A DNA stretch of 64,000 nt from Streptomyces sp. HmicA12 (lineage in GTDB: Bacteria > Actinomycetota > Actinomycetes > Streptomycetales > Streptomycetaceae). A program made the position numbers and the translations under genes. The notes under the pieces were generated by a model. That model saw only the letters and a program-made list of their open reading frames with translations, was not told where the DNA came from and searched no databases. Positions within the stretch are counted from its first letter, which is position 1, and each line of letters opens with the position of its first letter. This document shows positions 26,562 through 34,976 of this stretch, in pieces. The DNA is taken from assembly GCF_000373565.1 (NCBI RefSeq), contig NZ_KB891852.1, positions 62,001 to 126,000 on the forward strand. Reading direction: 5' to 3'.

Positions 26562-27161
26562 TTACAACTCGTCTAGCTCGGCCTGAACCAAGGCCCGCGC
26601 TTCCTCTCCGTAGAGCGCATCGCGCTTGAGCACTGCGAAAGCTCTGCTGTAGATCGCGACTTGCTCGTCATCAGTGATCGTTGGTGTGTCTCCGTAGTTC
26701 TCGATCTCGACGCGTGCGCCGTCGAAGAGGCTGAACGAGTTGCCGGGGTAGATGCCGAGCTGGGCTCGCTCGGGAATCACGCCCAGCGTGAGCCCTGGGA
26801 GGCCGAACGAGTGCAGAATGCGTGCGAGTTGCCCGCGCATGGTTTGGACCCCGCCGACGTTACGGCGCAGCGCGGACTCGCCGAGCAGTACGTGATAGGT
26901 GCGACCGTCCTGGCCGATGAGTTCCGCCCGAGCTGTCCGGGCGGCAACTCCGGCTTCGATGTCATCGGGAAAGCCGTGGAAGTCGACGACGAGCTTCAGC
27001 ATGGCGCGTACGTAGTCTGGCGTCTGCAGATTGCCCCAGACGATGTTCTGGCAGTAGTGCTGGGAGTCCGTTGTGCTGCGAACGAGGTCGAGGAAGGCTT
27101 CTTGAGTGGGGCCCATTCCTTCTCTGTGGAGTTCGGACCAGGCTTTCGTGGGCTTCGGCAT
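26562..27161 (-). CDS. DUF5753 (Scr1-family antitoxin-like) protein without the usual HTH
   Basis: 199 aa. From about residue 20 onward it matches the DUF5753 domain: YCQNIVWGNLQTPDYVRAML, ARTARAELI, LGESALRRNVGG..TMRGQLARIL and VEIENYGDTPTITDDEQVAIY. Normally this domain follows an XRE helix-turn-helix of about 70 residues. Here only 20 residues precede it and no HTH is visible, so it may be a truncated regulator or a partner of a separate DNA-binding protein. Base composition is visibly lower in GC than the phage block. It lies just downstream of the ABC exporter on the same strand. Confidence 0.75.
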   Translation of the reverse strand: MPKPTKAWSELHREGMGPTQEAFLDLVRSTTDSQHYCQNIVWGNLQTPDYVRAMLKLVVDFHGFPDDIEAGVAARTARAELIGQDGRTYHVLLGESALRRNVGGVQTMRGQLARILHSFGLPGLTLGVIPERAQLGIYPGNSFSLFDGARVEIENYGDTPTITDDEQVAIYSRAFAVLKRDALYGEEARALVQAELDEL

Positions 27162-27229
27162 CGGTGCTTCCTTTCACCTTCAGGCGGAGATCAGGAGCGG
27201 TTGGGTGTGGTGAGTGCCGCGGGTCCGGA

Positions 27230-29119
27230 TCAGCGGTCTTGGGCCAAGGCGACGAGTTCGGCGAACAGCCCGTCTGCAGTGACCAGGTCCTCGTAGCGCC
27301 CCTGCTCGATGACCTGGCCCTTGTCCATGACGAGAATTCGGTCGGCGAGTTGGGTGTTCTCCAGCTGATGCGTCACCACGATCGTGATGCGGTCGGCAGC
27401 ATCGCGTTTGATCCGCTCGAAAATCTGGTGCTCACCCCGGGCGTCCATCTGAGACGTCGGCTCATCCAGGATGAGCAGTTCAGGGCACCTGTAGATCGCA
27501 CGAGAGCACGCCAAACGCTGCCACTGCCCGCCGGAGAGTTCGACACCGCCGAAGACTTCGCGGGCGAGCAGCGTTTCGATGTCGTCGGGCAACGCCTCGA
27601 CTGCCTCACGCATACCGACGGCGTCGATGGCCTCCCAGATGGGAGCGTCGTTGCGGGTGCGGGGCTGCCCGAGCGTGACGTTTTCACGGACCCGCAAGGG
27701 CCACTGGGCGAAGAGTTGCGGCACGAGCCCGGTCCGGGCCCAGACCGTTTCCTGGTTGAGGGTGGCGAGGTCTGCGCCGTTCCACAGCACGCGTCCCTTG
27801 TCCGCGAGATAGATACCGGTGATCAGCCGCAGGAGTGTGGACTTGCCGCTGCCGTTCTCGCCGACGATGGCCAGGATCTCCCCGCGGCGCAGCGAGAGGG
27901 TGACCCCGTCCACGGCCGGGCGGTCCTTGCCCGGGTACTGGTACACGACGTCATCGACGCGGACCTCCTCCACGGTTTCCGCTGCATTCAACTCGCCTCG
28001 CTGTGGGGCCCGTTGGGCGGCGTCGTCGAGGAAGGTCTGCATGTCGGTGAGGTAGAGGCTGGTGTGGAACAAGGCTGCCCCGTTGATGACCACTTGGGAG
28101 AGCGCGGCCAGCGTGGTCTGGACGGCGACGACTGCGGTCGCGGCAATGGCGAGTTCGATCCGCCCGGTGATGGCCAGCCAGGCGAGGGCGGCCCAGGTCA
28201 GGAGCAGGAAGAGGCCGCCGACCGCTGCGGACAGCAGGGTGATGCGCAAAGTCCGTGGGGCGACGGCCAGGAGGCGTCCGTCGATCCGTTCGGACAGGGA
28301 GCGGTACCAGAACAGCAGGTAGCCGGTCATGCCATTGGCGCGGACCTCGTCGCCGTGCTTGGGCGTGGTGGCCCACCAGCGCATCATGTGCCGGACGTTG
28401 CGGTCCGAGACATTCGCGTAGTGCATCTCGTAGTCGACGCGGGCGGTGAGCACGGCACCAACTCCTGCCGGCAGGACAGCGAGCACGAGCAGCGGCACCA
28501 TCGCCCAGTGCAGCACGGAGAGGATTCCGCTCGCCGCCACCATCCTGATCAGCGCGGCCATGAACCGCTGCGCGTCACTCACCATCACGTGCGTGCGGAC
28601 CACGCCCATCTCCGCGGCTTCCTGCCGGTCCGCGAAGCCGTCCTCGGCATAGGCCGCAGACTCCACACGGCACACGGCCTCGACCAGCGCGGAGTCGGCG
28701 TATGTCGTCAGCAGCGGCGTGAGCCTGCGGTCTCCGTACGAGGCGACCGCGCTGGACAGTCGCCCGAGTGCCGCGGCGCCGGCCACGACGAGCAGTGCGG
28801 GGAGTGCCTGATGGATGCGGTCGGACACTGCGCCGGTGCCGAGGATCGGCCGCATCGCCCGGGCCGTCGCGGCCAGGCCCACTGCTGCGGCGGCGCCTGT
28901 CACGATCTGGCACGCCAGGAGGAGGAGCACGGCTGTGCGATCGAGCTGCCACGCCATGCGGCAGATGCGGCGCAGCACGGATGGGAGTCGGGCGCACATG
29001 TGCAGGAACGACACGTCGCCCAGAGGGTTGATGGAATATTCGCCGCTGTAGCGGATCTCCGCAGGTGGCGGAGGTGGTGGCTGCTCCTCGTTCGTGGTCG
29101 AGGCGTCAGTCAAAGTCAC
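27230..29119 (-). CDS. ABC exporter, fused membrane and ATP-binding domains
   Basis: The start is set at the GTG at 29119, because GGAGG lies seven bases before it and is too close to the ATG six bases upstream. This gives 629 aa. Residues about 60-345 form a six-helix ABC exporter membrane domain. The nucleotide-binding domain follows with GENGSGKST (Walker A, about 413-421), Q-loop VPQLFAQ, LSGGQWQ signature (about 526-532), LLILDEPTS (Walker B) and the switch His in VVTHQL. It works as a homo- or heterodimer exporting a small molecule or peptide. It is downstream of the methyltransferase and biosynthetic genes, so it probably exports their product. Confidence 0.85.
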   Translation of the reverse strand: MTLTDASTTNEEQPPPPPPAEIRYSGEYSINPLGDVSFLHMCARLPSVLRRICRMAWQLDRTAVLLLLACQIVTGAAAAVGLAATARAMRPILGTGAVSDRIHQALPALLVVAGAAALGRLSSAVASYGDRRLTPLLTTYADSALVEAVCRVESAAYAEDGFADRQEAAEMGVVRTHVMVSDAQRFMAALIRMVAASGILSVLHWAMVPLLVLAVLPAGVGAVLTARVDYEMHYANVSDRNVRHMMRWWATTPKHGDEVRANGMTGYLLFWYRSLSERIDGRLLAVAPRTLRITLLSAAVGGLFLLLTWAALAWLAITGRIELAIAATAVVAVQTTLAALSQVVINGAALFHTSLYLTDMQTFLDDAAQRAPQRGELNAAETVEEVRVDDVVYQYPGKDRPAVDGVTLSLRRGEILAIVGENGSGKSTLLRLITGIYLADKGRVLWNGADLATLNQETVWARTGLVPQLFAQWPLRVRENVTLGQPRTRNDAPIWEAIDAVGMREAVEALPDDIETLLAREVFGGVELSGGQWQRLACSRAIYRCPELLILDEPTSQMDARGEHQIFERIKRDAADRITIVVTHQLENTQLADRILVMDKGQVIEQGRYEDLVTADGLFAELVALAQDR

Positions 29120-29436
29120 CTGCATCCCTCCGTGGGGGGTCGGTGCCGAACCTGGATGGCTCGGCAGTGCACGGCATAACGACGCGCTGTGGGATTCGAA
29201 CGCGCTCGATTCCGGACGTGCTGGAAGCCTTGAGATGTACGGGGTCGAACACGTAGATGCGGCGTTGAGGCCGTCCCTGAGGGCGTTGGGTTGGCCGAAT
29301 CGCCGATGCCCGCTACGCCTGTGACGCATGGGGTTCTCGGGCGACTGTGGACCTTCAACTGGGCAGCCTGAAAGCCGAGTTGCTCCTTGCGGCAACGGAC
29401 CAGCGGGATGCTTATGGCTATCGCGGAATTGCGGGC
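29120..29436. other. 317-bp gap between exporter and methyltransferase
   Basis: I looked on both strands for a small ribosomal-peptide precursor, because FxLD-type methyltransferases accompany such peptides, and found none with a convincing ribosome site or Cys/Ser/Thr-rich core. A T-arm-like GGGATTCGAAC sits at 29190-29200, but the rest of a tRNA does not fold. The region probably holds the exporter promoter. Confidence 0.4.
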
Positions 29437-30660
29437 TCAGCCATTGCGCGCCCAGTCGACGACAAGACGGCTGTAGGGCTTGTCGATGGCGAAGCCAGAG
29501 TCGCCGGTCAAGTGCTTGCGGGCGTCACCGACGGCCATGCGGAATTCCGGGTCGGGCACGTTGTTGCCCCCGCTGGCCTCCCATTCGCGGATCTCGCTGG
29601 CGACCTGCTCGGCCAGGCCCGCACCGGCCGGGCCGTGGCCGACGACGCCGATCTCCCAGAAGTGGCCCTCGGCGTCGTCGTCCTCTCGGATCGTCAGGTA
29701 CGCGAGGGAGCCGCCGTCGAGTGCGGCCATGGAGCCCCAGCCGAAGTGCGGCGCGAAGCCGGGGCGTTGGCCTGGCAGCCGGGACAGCCCATTGGGCAAC
29801 GTGCACGCCAGGTAGAGGTAGATCCACTCCCACGCGAACGCGCCGCGGAACTTCACCCCGGTGTCGAGCCTGGTCCGCTTCTGGTCGAAGACCGTGGCCA
29901 GGGCCTCGCGGTCGACGTCCTGCTCGCTGAACGTCTCCAGACGCACGTTGCCCTCACCGGCCATCGGCACGACGGTGTAGACGTCGTTGCAGACGCCCTT
30001 GCGCAGCGGTACGAACGTTGACATCTCGCAGGAGACGGTCTTCCAGGTGTCGCCATCGCGTTCGAAGGCAAAGGAACGGGAGATGCTGCCGCGGATGCGC
30101 ATGGGCAGGATTAGACGTCCGCCAGGGGCGAGTTGATCGAGGATCTTCACCGGGACGTCCCCGGCGCCGACGGTGAACTGGATGCGGTCGAAGGGGGCGC
30201 GCTCAGGAAGGCCGAGGGCCCCGTCGCCGAGGAGAGCTGTCACGTTCGATGCCCCGACGTTGGATAGGTGCTTGGTCGCGCCATCGACCAAGTCCTGGTC
30301 GACGTCCAGGGTCCACACGCGGCCACCGGGCGCAACGAGGGTGCCCAGGAGGCTGGCGTTGTAGCCGGTGGCAGCCCCGGCCTCTAAGACCGTGAGGCCC
30401 GGCTGTAGACCAAGCTGTTCGAGCTGGATGGCGACTACCGCGGGCGCGGAGATGCAGGAGATCATCTCGCCGTGCTCGTTGTACTTGGTGTGAACGGCGT
30501 CCTCCTTGTACGCCTGGCGCACGTCGAACCCGGGAAGGAACTCGTGACGCGGCATGGAACGGAACGCATCGATGACGCCCGGGGTGCGCAGGTGCCCGGC
30601 ATCGATGAGTCGCTGCACGAGAGCGTTGCGCAGTTCAGTGGGGTCGGCGAACGTGGTCAA
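29437..30660 (-). CDS. Protein-isoaspartate-methyltransferase-like SAM methyltransferase (FxLD type)
   Basis: 407 aa from a TTG with ribosome site GGAG seven bases upstream. The N-terminal 220 residues follow protein-L-isoaspartate O-methyltransferase: MPRHEFLPG, DAVHTKYNEHGEMISCISAP, SAM-binding VLEAGAATGYNASLLG (about 93-108), APFDRIQFTVGAGDVP and QLAPGGRLILPMRIRG. The C-terminal 180 residues are the extension typical of the FxLD-system methyltransferases of actinomycetes (WIYLYLACTLP, FAYLTIR-like SLAYLTIREDDD, then FAIDKPYSRLVVDWA). In other systems these modify Asp in a peptide. No precursor peptide is visible nearby, so the substrate is open. It belongs to the same minus-strand run as the Nudix gene and exporter. 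Confidence 0.8.
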   Translation of the reverse strand: MTTFADPTELRNALVQRLIDAGHLRTPGVIDAFRSMPRHEFLPGFDVRQAYKEDAVHTKYNEHGEMISCISAPAVVAIQLEQLGLQPGLTVLEAGAATGYNASLLGTLVAPGGRVWTLDVDQDLVDGATKHLSNVGASNVTALLGDGALGLPERAPFDRIQFTVGAGDVPVKILDQLAPGGRLILPMRIRGSISRSFAFERDGDTWKTVSCEMSTFVPLRKGVCNDVYTVVPMAGEGNVRLETFSEQDVDREALATVFDQKRTRLDTGVKFRGAFAWEWIYLYLACTLPNGLSRLPGQRPGFAPHFGWGSMAALDGGSLAYLTIREDDDAEGHFWEIGVVGHGPAGAGLAEQVASEIREWEASGGNNVPDPEFRMAVGDARKHLTGDSGFAIDKPYSRLVVDWARNG

Positions 30661-30754
30661 CGTGTTCTCCGTTCGAGTAATGGTGGGGTCTGTCCGGTTC
30701 CCGGTTAACGAAGGCCGCTGCGAGGCCGCGTGACGGGTCGCGCCCCGAGAAGTG

Positions 30755-30798
30755 CCTCAAGATCGATCTTGCGCGACTATGCAAAACCGATCTTGAGG
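30755..30798. promoter_or_regulatory. Degenerate TTGC..GCAA element inside a longer inverted repeat, upstream of the methyltransferase
   Basis: CCTCAAGATCG (30755-30765) and CGATCTTGAGG (30788-30798) form a perfect 11-bp inverted repeat around TTGCGCGACTATGCAA. The CAAGATCG arm and the TTGC..GCAA core are those of the repeats at 1633 and 22776. It lies between the Nudix stop and the methyltransferase start and can act as operator or terminator. Confidence 0.55.
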
Positions 30799-30806
30799 GT
30801 GAGCTG

Positions 30807-31253
30807 TTACGCCCAGTTGTGCTCTGCGAGCGGGCCTGTGCCATCCAGGTAGCCGCGTAGCCCTGCCTCTGGATACTCGATGATGTCGTCAGGCAGTTCG
30901 TGCACGGTGAACCACTCAAGTGCCTGGCACTTGGCAGGCTCCCGGTTGACGGGGTCGCCCGTCCAGTCGGTGGCCTCGAAGAAAAAGCCGATGCGGGTCA
31001 TCTCGTCGTCCTGCCGGTGGTGGACGATCTGAACGAGTTCCAGGTGGGCAGGGAGGACCGTCAGGCCGGTCTCCTCGTACAGCTCGCGGGCGGCGCCGAC
31101 GGTGAACTTCTCGCCCTTGTCGAGCTTCCCGGAGGGCATGTGCCAGCGCCCCCTTCCGTACGGGCCGCCGCGCTGCGAGAGAAGAATCTTGTCACCGTCG
31201 CGGACGATCACGTGCGTGTCGATGACCGGGTGTGCCAGTTCGTCGTTACTCAT
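30807..31253 (-). CDS. Nudix hydrolase
   Basis: 148 aa. The Nudix box is complete: GKLDKGEKFTVGAARELYEETG (about 43-64, pattern Gx5Ex7REUxEExGU). The N-terminal strand VIDTHVIVRDGDKILLSQRGG and YGRGRWHMPSG are typical. Nudix enzymes hydrolyse a nucleoside diphosphate linked to another moiety. The specific substrate is unknown, but the neighbouring thymidylate-kinase homologue suggests a nucleotide. Its ATG overlaps the kinase stop (31250-31253), showing translational coupling. Confidence 0.9.
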   Translation of the reverse strand: MSNDELAHPVIDTHVIVRDGDKILLSQRGGPYGRGRWHMPSGKLDKGEKFTVGAARELYEETGLTVLPAHLELVQIVHHRQDDEMTRIGFFFEATDWTGDPVNREPAKCQALEWFTVHELPDDIIEYPEAGLRGYLDGTGPLAEHNWA

Positions 31254-31897
31254 GATTCCCGGGGGGTTGGGAGGGCTTGTGAGGGCACCGACGGTAGCCG
31301 CCGATGCAGGATTGCTTCAGCGATTCGGCCTGCGACCGCCGAAGGGGTGATGGCTGAGGAGTTGACGCGCAGTACGTCGACGCCGCGCTGCTCCAGGAGT
31401 TCCGCGGCCTGTGCGTACAGCTCCACTTCCTGGTCTGGCCCTTTGGGGTCTCCGCGGAAGCGGTGGGTGATGCCGGCCGCCGCGATGCGCTCGGCGATCG
31501 TGTCCGGGCTCGCGGTGAGGATGACCGCCAAATCGGGGTTCGGGGCGTGCTGGTTCAGGGCGAGCAGGAAGTCCAGCGGCACGCCGTCGAGACGCTGCAG
31601 GACGAGTGTTGAGGCGATGTACCGGTCGGATATGAGGAGGCGGCCGTCCTCCATCGCCGCGGTGATGACGGTGTCGATGTGCTCGTAGCGGGCGGCCGCG
31701 ACCAGGCAGGCCAGGGAGAGCCCGTGGAGCGTGCCCGCGTTCTGCCGGGTGAAGGCGCCCAGGGTCGTCCTGGGCGGCTCCGTCGTCAGCAGCACGTCCC
31801 GGCCCTGGTCTTCCAGGAGGCGCCGCAGCGCGTTGATCGTCGTGGACTTCCCGACGCCGCTGGGGCCGTCGACGGTGACGAAGAACCCGCGCGTCAC
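31250..31897 (-). CDS. Thymidylate kinase-like P-loop nucleotide kinase
   Basis: 215 aa. GPSGVGKST at 11-19 is the P-loop. DRYIASTLVLQRLDG (about 91-105) is the thymidylate kinase DRY motif. RFRGDPKG...YAQAAELL replaces the LID helix region. The usual TREPGGTP is changed to TTEPPRTTLG, so substrate recognition may differ from dTMP. It is a duplicate of a housekeeping function placed between a radical SAM gene and a Nudix gene with ATGA overlaps on both sides, so it probably phosphorylates a pathway-specific nucleotide rather than supplying dTDP for replication. Confidence 0.85.
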   Translation of the reverse strand: MTRGFFVTVDGPSGVGKSTTINALRRLLEDQGRDVLLTTEPPRTTLGAFTRQNAGTLHGLSLACLVAAARYEHIDTVITAAMEDGRLLISDRYIASTLVLQRLDGVPLDFLLALNQHAPNPDLAVILTASPDTIAERIAAAGITHRFRGDPKGPDQEVELYAQAAELLEQRGVDVLRVNSSAITPSAVAGRIAEAILHRRLPSVPSQALPTPRES

Positions 31898-33435
31898 GCG
31901 GCGGCCTCCGCGGTCGGCTGGTTCCGCTGGTGCTGCTCGCGGGTGAGCATGGCGAGCGTGGAGCGGATGTCACCGAGGGGCACCCCGCCGAACTGGATGC
32001 CGACGGAGAAGTTGAACTCGTCGCGCTGCCGCATCGACTCGTCGGCGCCGTCCGCGGTGAGGTCGACGTCGCCGTACGCGAGGAGAGTGTCGGGGTCGTG
32101 GCCGGCGGCGGTGAGCGTCTCCCATACGGGGGTGCCGGGGTATGGCCGGAACTCGAACACGGACGCCCGCAGATCGCCCGGGTTCCGGTCGGCGATGTCC
32201 CACAGGTTCCGGATGTGCTGCACCGTCGCGTCCAGGTCTTCGCGGGTCTCGCCGGGGAATCCGAGGATGAAGTACCCCTTCACGCCGATGCCGTGGCGCA
32301 TGAGGCGGTGGGCGACGCGTTCGGTCATCTCGGCGGTGATCCGCTTGTCCATCGCATCGAGGATGCTGTCGCTGCCGGACTCGATGCCGAGTGCGACCTC
32401 GCGCAGTCCGTTGCCGACCAGGACGTCCAGGTCGCTGTCGGAGAGGCGGTCCAGCACGTTGATGCGGCCGGTGGCATCCCACACGTAGCGCTCACCGATC
32501 CGCTGCTCGGCGAAGGCCCGCATGTGCTCGTGGATGACGTCGCGGACGCCGAGGAACAGATCGTCGACGAACCGGAAGCAGGTAACGCCGTACTCGTCGT
32601 GCAGCTCGTCCAGCTCTCCGATGATGTTCTGGGGGCTGCGGACGCGGATCTTGACGTCCTTGTTGGCGCTCCACGCGGCGCCGCAGAAGGTGCAGTTGTA
32701 GGGGCAGCCGCGGCTTCCGACGATGTTGGCCTCCATGTGCCCGTCGCGGGCCGCGGTCGTCAGCCAGTCACCGCCCCGGGACTGCGCGATGCGCCGGTCG
32801 GTCGGGGTCGGGGCGGCCCGGTAGGGGTCCTGGGGCAGGAACGCCCGGTTCACGTACGGGAGGGCGTTGATGTCGGGGCCGAGGAGGCGAGCCGACTCCT
32901 TGGGGTCTCCGCGGCCCAGATTGTGGGTGCCGAGGAGCGGGTCGCGCCACAGGATGTTGGGCAGGTCCGCGCGCCGCCGCTCGTCCTTGAGGAGTTCAGC
33001 GACGCGCAGTTCGCCCTCGCCGAGGACCAGGGCGCGCAGGCTGCGCATCCGCGGGTCCTTGAGGATCCGGTCGGGCATGGCCTTGGCGTGGTGTCCGCCG
33101 ACCATCAGCGCGATGCCGGGGTCCAGGTGCTCGGCGATGCGGGCCGACATCTCGTAGGTGGGGGCAAGGAGGTTCATCGCCGCCCACCGGGGGCCGATCT
33201 CGTTGACGATCTCGGCTGTCTGCTTGATGCCCAGGCCGTGGGCTTCGGCGTCGAGTACGCCGACGTTGAAGCCGCAGCGCTGGGCGTAGGTCGCGATGTA
33301 CGCCATGCCGAGGACGGGGAGGGTGTAGTCGTTGGTGCGTGGCCTCAGCCCGTAGTCGCGCAGCGGCGCGTTGACGAACAGGGCGTCAAGGCGGCCGCTC
33401 GTGTCGGCGCCTGAGATGAGTCCTAAGTGCCGCAT
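31894..33435 (-). CDS. Cobalamin-binding-domain radical SAM enzyme
   Basis: 513 aa. Residues about 15-150 form a B12-binding Rossmann-like domain (LFVNAPLRDYGLRP, YIATYAQRCGFNVGVLDAEAHGL, ALMVGGHHAKAMP) without the classic DxHxxG, so cobalamin may be bound base-off or not at all. The radical SAM core follows: SRGCPYNCTFC at about 240-250 supplies the three Fe-S cysteines, with FRFVDDLF, GIESGSD and GYFILGFPGET. Such enzymes often methylate unreactive carbons or rearrange substrates. The stop of the upstream glycosylase-like gene overlaps its start by 13 bp, and its own stop overlaps the kinase start. Confidence 0.88.
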   Translation of the reverse strand: MRHLGLISGADTSGRLDALFVNAPLRDYGLRPRTNDYTLPVLGMAYIATYAQRCGFNVGVLDAEAHGLGIKQTAEIVNEIGPRWAAMNLLAPTYEMSARIAEHLDPGIALMVGGHHAKAMPDRILKDPRMRSLRALVLGEGELRVAELLKDERRRADLPNILWRDPLLGTHNLGRGDPKESARLLGPDINALPYVNRAFLPQDPYRAAPTPTDRRIAQSRGGDWLTTAARDGHMEANIVGSRGCPYNCTFCGAAWSANKDVKIRVRSPQNIIGELDELHDEYGVTCFRFVDDLFLGVRDVIHEHMRAFAEQRIGERYVWDATGRINVLDRLSDSDLDVLVGNGLREVALGIESGSDSILDAMDKRITAEMTERVAHRLMRHGIGVKGYFILGFPGETREDLDATVQHIRNLWDIADRNPGDLRASVFEFRPYPGTPVWETLTAAGHDPDTLLAYGDVDLTADGADESMRQRDEFNFSVGIQFGGVPLGDIRSTLAMLTREQHQRNQPTAEAAA

Positions 33436-34250
33436 GGGTCCTCCAGATCAGCGCGGGCGTGTGAGCCCCAGGTGAGGGTGGAGAGCGTCAGGGTGTGCAG
33501 GGCGGTGCGATCGGCACCGGCCCAGCCGGTCCACAGAGGCCCGAAGCCTTTGTCCTTCTTGTCGGGCCACGGGTAGGCGGTCGCGATCTGGGCGGCCCAG
33601 GTGCGCACGGCCAGATCGTCGTGGGGGTAGATCGCGAAGTCGCCGGTGTAGTCACACGCGGCGGCGGCCGCGGTCCACGGGCCGATGCGGGGAATGCTCA
33701 CGAGGGCTTCGACCAGGTCGGCAGCGTCCATATGCTGCCACTGCCGGTAGTGCCCTGCGTAGAGCGAAGCGGCGGCCTGCAGTGCGGAGCGGTGGAACTT
33801 CGCGCCGATGTCCTCGAACTGATCGTCACTCAGCTCCAGGACCTGCTCGTGGGTGGGGGCGACGGTGAGTGTGCCGTGCGGGCCCTCGACCGTGGTGCCG
33901 TACTGCTCGCACCACTTCCGGTAGAGCTTGCGGGCCTGGTCGGCGCGCACGACCTGGCGCAGGATCGCGGTCGTGATCGCGTCCCACAGCCACGGGTTCG
34001 CCAGACGCCGGGTGACACCAAGTGCGGTCAGCCCGTCCCGCAGGGCGGACGGCGCCTTGGCGGGGAGCGCGGCCGGGTCGGTGGCCACGAACTCGGGCTT
34101 CTCGTCTTCAGCTCCGTGCACGCACTTCGTGTGCAGGCCGTCGCGGTCCAGGGTGACGACCCACACGCCGGATCCGGCGCGCACGGCCCGCGCGCGCCCG
34201 TTTTCCGTTTCGTGCCACGCCGGGTGATCGGTCGTCAGGATGGTGCTCAT
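33423..34250 (-). CDS. HhH-GPD DNA-glycosylase-fold protein
   Basis: 275 aa. The C-terminal half has the helix-hairpin-helix VSIPRIGPWTAAAAA (about 185-199) followed by YPHDDLAVRTWA, where the catalytic Asp of the AlkA/EndoIII superfamily is kept. WDAITTAILRQVVRADQARKLYRKWCEQYG is the upstream helix set. The first 60 residues are a separate beta-rich unit. By family it would excise damaged bases. In phage hypermodification clusters a related HhH fold instead joins or removes groups on thymidine derivatives, and the kinase, Nudix and radical SAM neighbours make that alternative worth keeping. No iron-sulfur cysteine loop is seen. Confidence 0.75.
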   Translation of the reverse strand: MSTILTTDHPAWHETENGRARAVRAGSGVWVVTLDRDGLHTKCVHGAEDEKPEFVATDPAALPAKAPSALRDGLTALGVTRRLANPWLWDAITTAILRQVVRADQARKLYRKWCEQYGTTVEGPHGTLTVAPTHEQVLELSDDQFEDIGAKFHRSALQAAASLYAGHYRQWQHMDAADLVEALVSIPRIGPWTAAAAACDYTGDFAIYPHDDLAVRTWAAQIATAYPWPDKKDKGFGPLWTGWAGADRTALHTLTLSTLTWGSHARADLEDPCGT

Positions 34251-34331
34251 GTGGTGCTCCTCGTGTGGTGCCAGTGGTGCTGCGTAGCCTCTCGCGTCAC
34301 GGCCCTGCCGCGCCGGGGACTACGGCGAAGA

Positions 34332-34976
34332 TCAGTCGATGAGGGAGCGCTCGGAGAGGTAGGTGCGCATCGCGTGGTACTCGTCCAACGTTGCCGAGCG
34401 GGAGTCGACGGGCCCCGCGCCCGGGCCTTCGGCCGTGGGCCAGGATGAGACCGGCGGCATCAGTTCCTCGACCGCGTGGGAGGTCTCCTTGCAGCGGGGG
34501 CCGCGCATGAACAGGGTGACGGTGTCGGGCTTCATCACGGCTTGGTGCACCATCGAGTGGCCCAGCGTGTACGTGCTTCCGGGGCGTTCCACCGTGACGA
34601 TGGCGGGTTCGACGTCGTCCCCGCCGAATGGTCCCTCCCACCCGTTCGTGCGACGCCGTACGACGTGCACGTAGCCGCCGCGCAGGATGCGGGTGGCGAA
34701 CGTGTAACAGTGGTCGTGCGGTACGAGCTGGTTGTCCTCGCGTGGGTTCAGGTTGAGGCGGATCTCGAAGCCGTGCGCCTCGTACAGGGAGAGCCGGTTC
34801 AGCAGGACCGTGACACGGCTCGCCGCTATCCGCGCGGGGTCGTCCGGGATCGCGTCGACGAGCTTGGTCAGCAGCCCGCGGTCTTTGCTCAGGCGGTCCA
34901 GGACGACGCGAGCCACGCGCTGTACGTCGCGGACGTCGCTGCGGTCCTCGGCCAGGAAGTCGTCTAGCCAGGTCAT
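34332..34976 (-). CDS. Cupin-like beta-barrel protein A of the cargo cassette
   Basis: 214 aa from ATG at 34976, which overlaps the stop of the next upstream gene (ATGA). The middle has a cupin-type pattern: LNLNPREDNQLVPHDHCYTFATRILRGGYVHVVRR, where H-x-H and later LGHSMVHQAVMK could form a metal site in a double-stranded beta-helix, as in cysteine-dioxygenase-like enzymes. N-terminal 60 residues are helical. The specific activity is unknown. It probably forms a functional pair with the adjacent gene. Confidence 0.6.
   Translation of the reverse strand: MTWLDDFLAEDRSDVRDVQRVARVVLDRLSKDRGLLTKLVDAIPDDPARIAASRVTVLLNRLSLYEAHGFEIRLNLNPREDNQLVPHDHCYTFATRILRGGYVHVVRRRTNGWEGPFGGDDVEPAIVTVERPGSTYTLGHSMVHQAVMKPDTVTLFMRGPRCKETSHAVEELMPPVSSWPTAEGPGAGPVDSRSATLDEYHAMRTYLSERSLID

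Noticed and set aside
29180..29260. tRNA-like fragment (GGGATTCGAAC with a seven-base loop, and a second possible stem-loop TTCCG..TGGAA)
   Set aside because: T-stem has a mismatch, the anticodon loop lacks U33, and no acceptor pairing is found. At most a remnant of a tRNA-type attachment site.
27162..30806. Lanthipeptide-type precursor expected beside an FxLD-type methyltransferase
   Set aside because: No small frame with a leader like EFDLDV and a Cys/Ser/Thr-rich core was found on either strand in the gaps around the methyltransferase and exporter.
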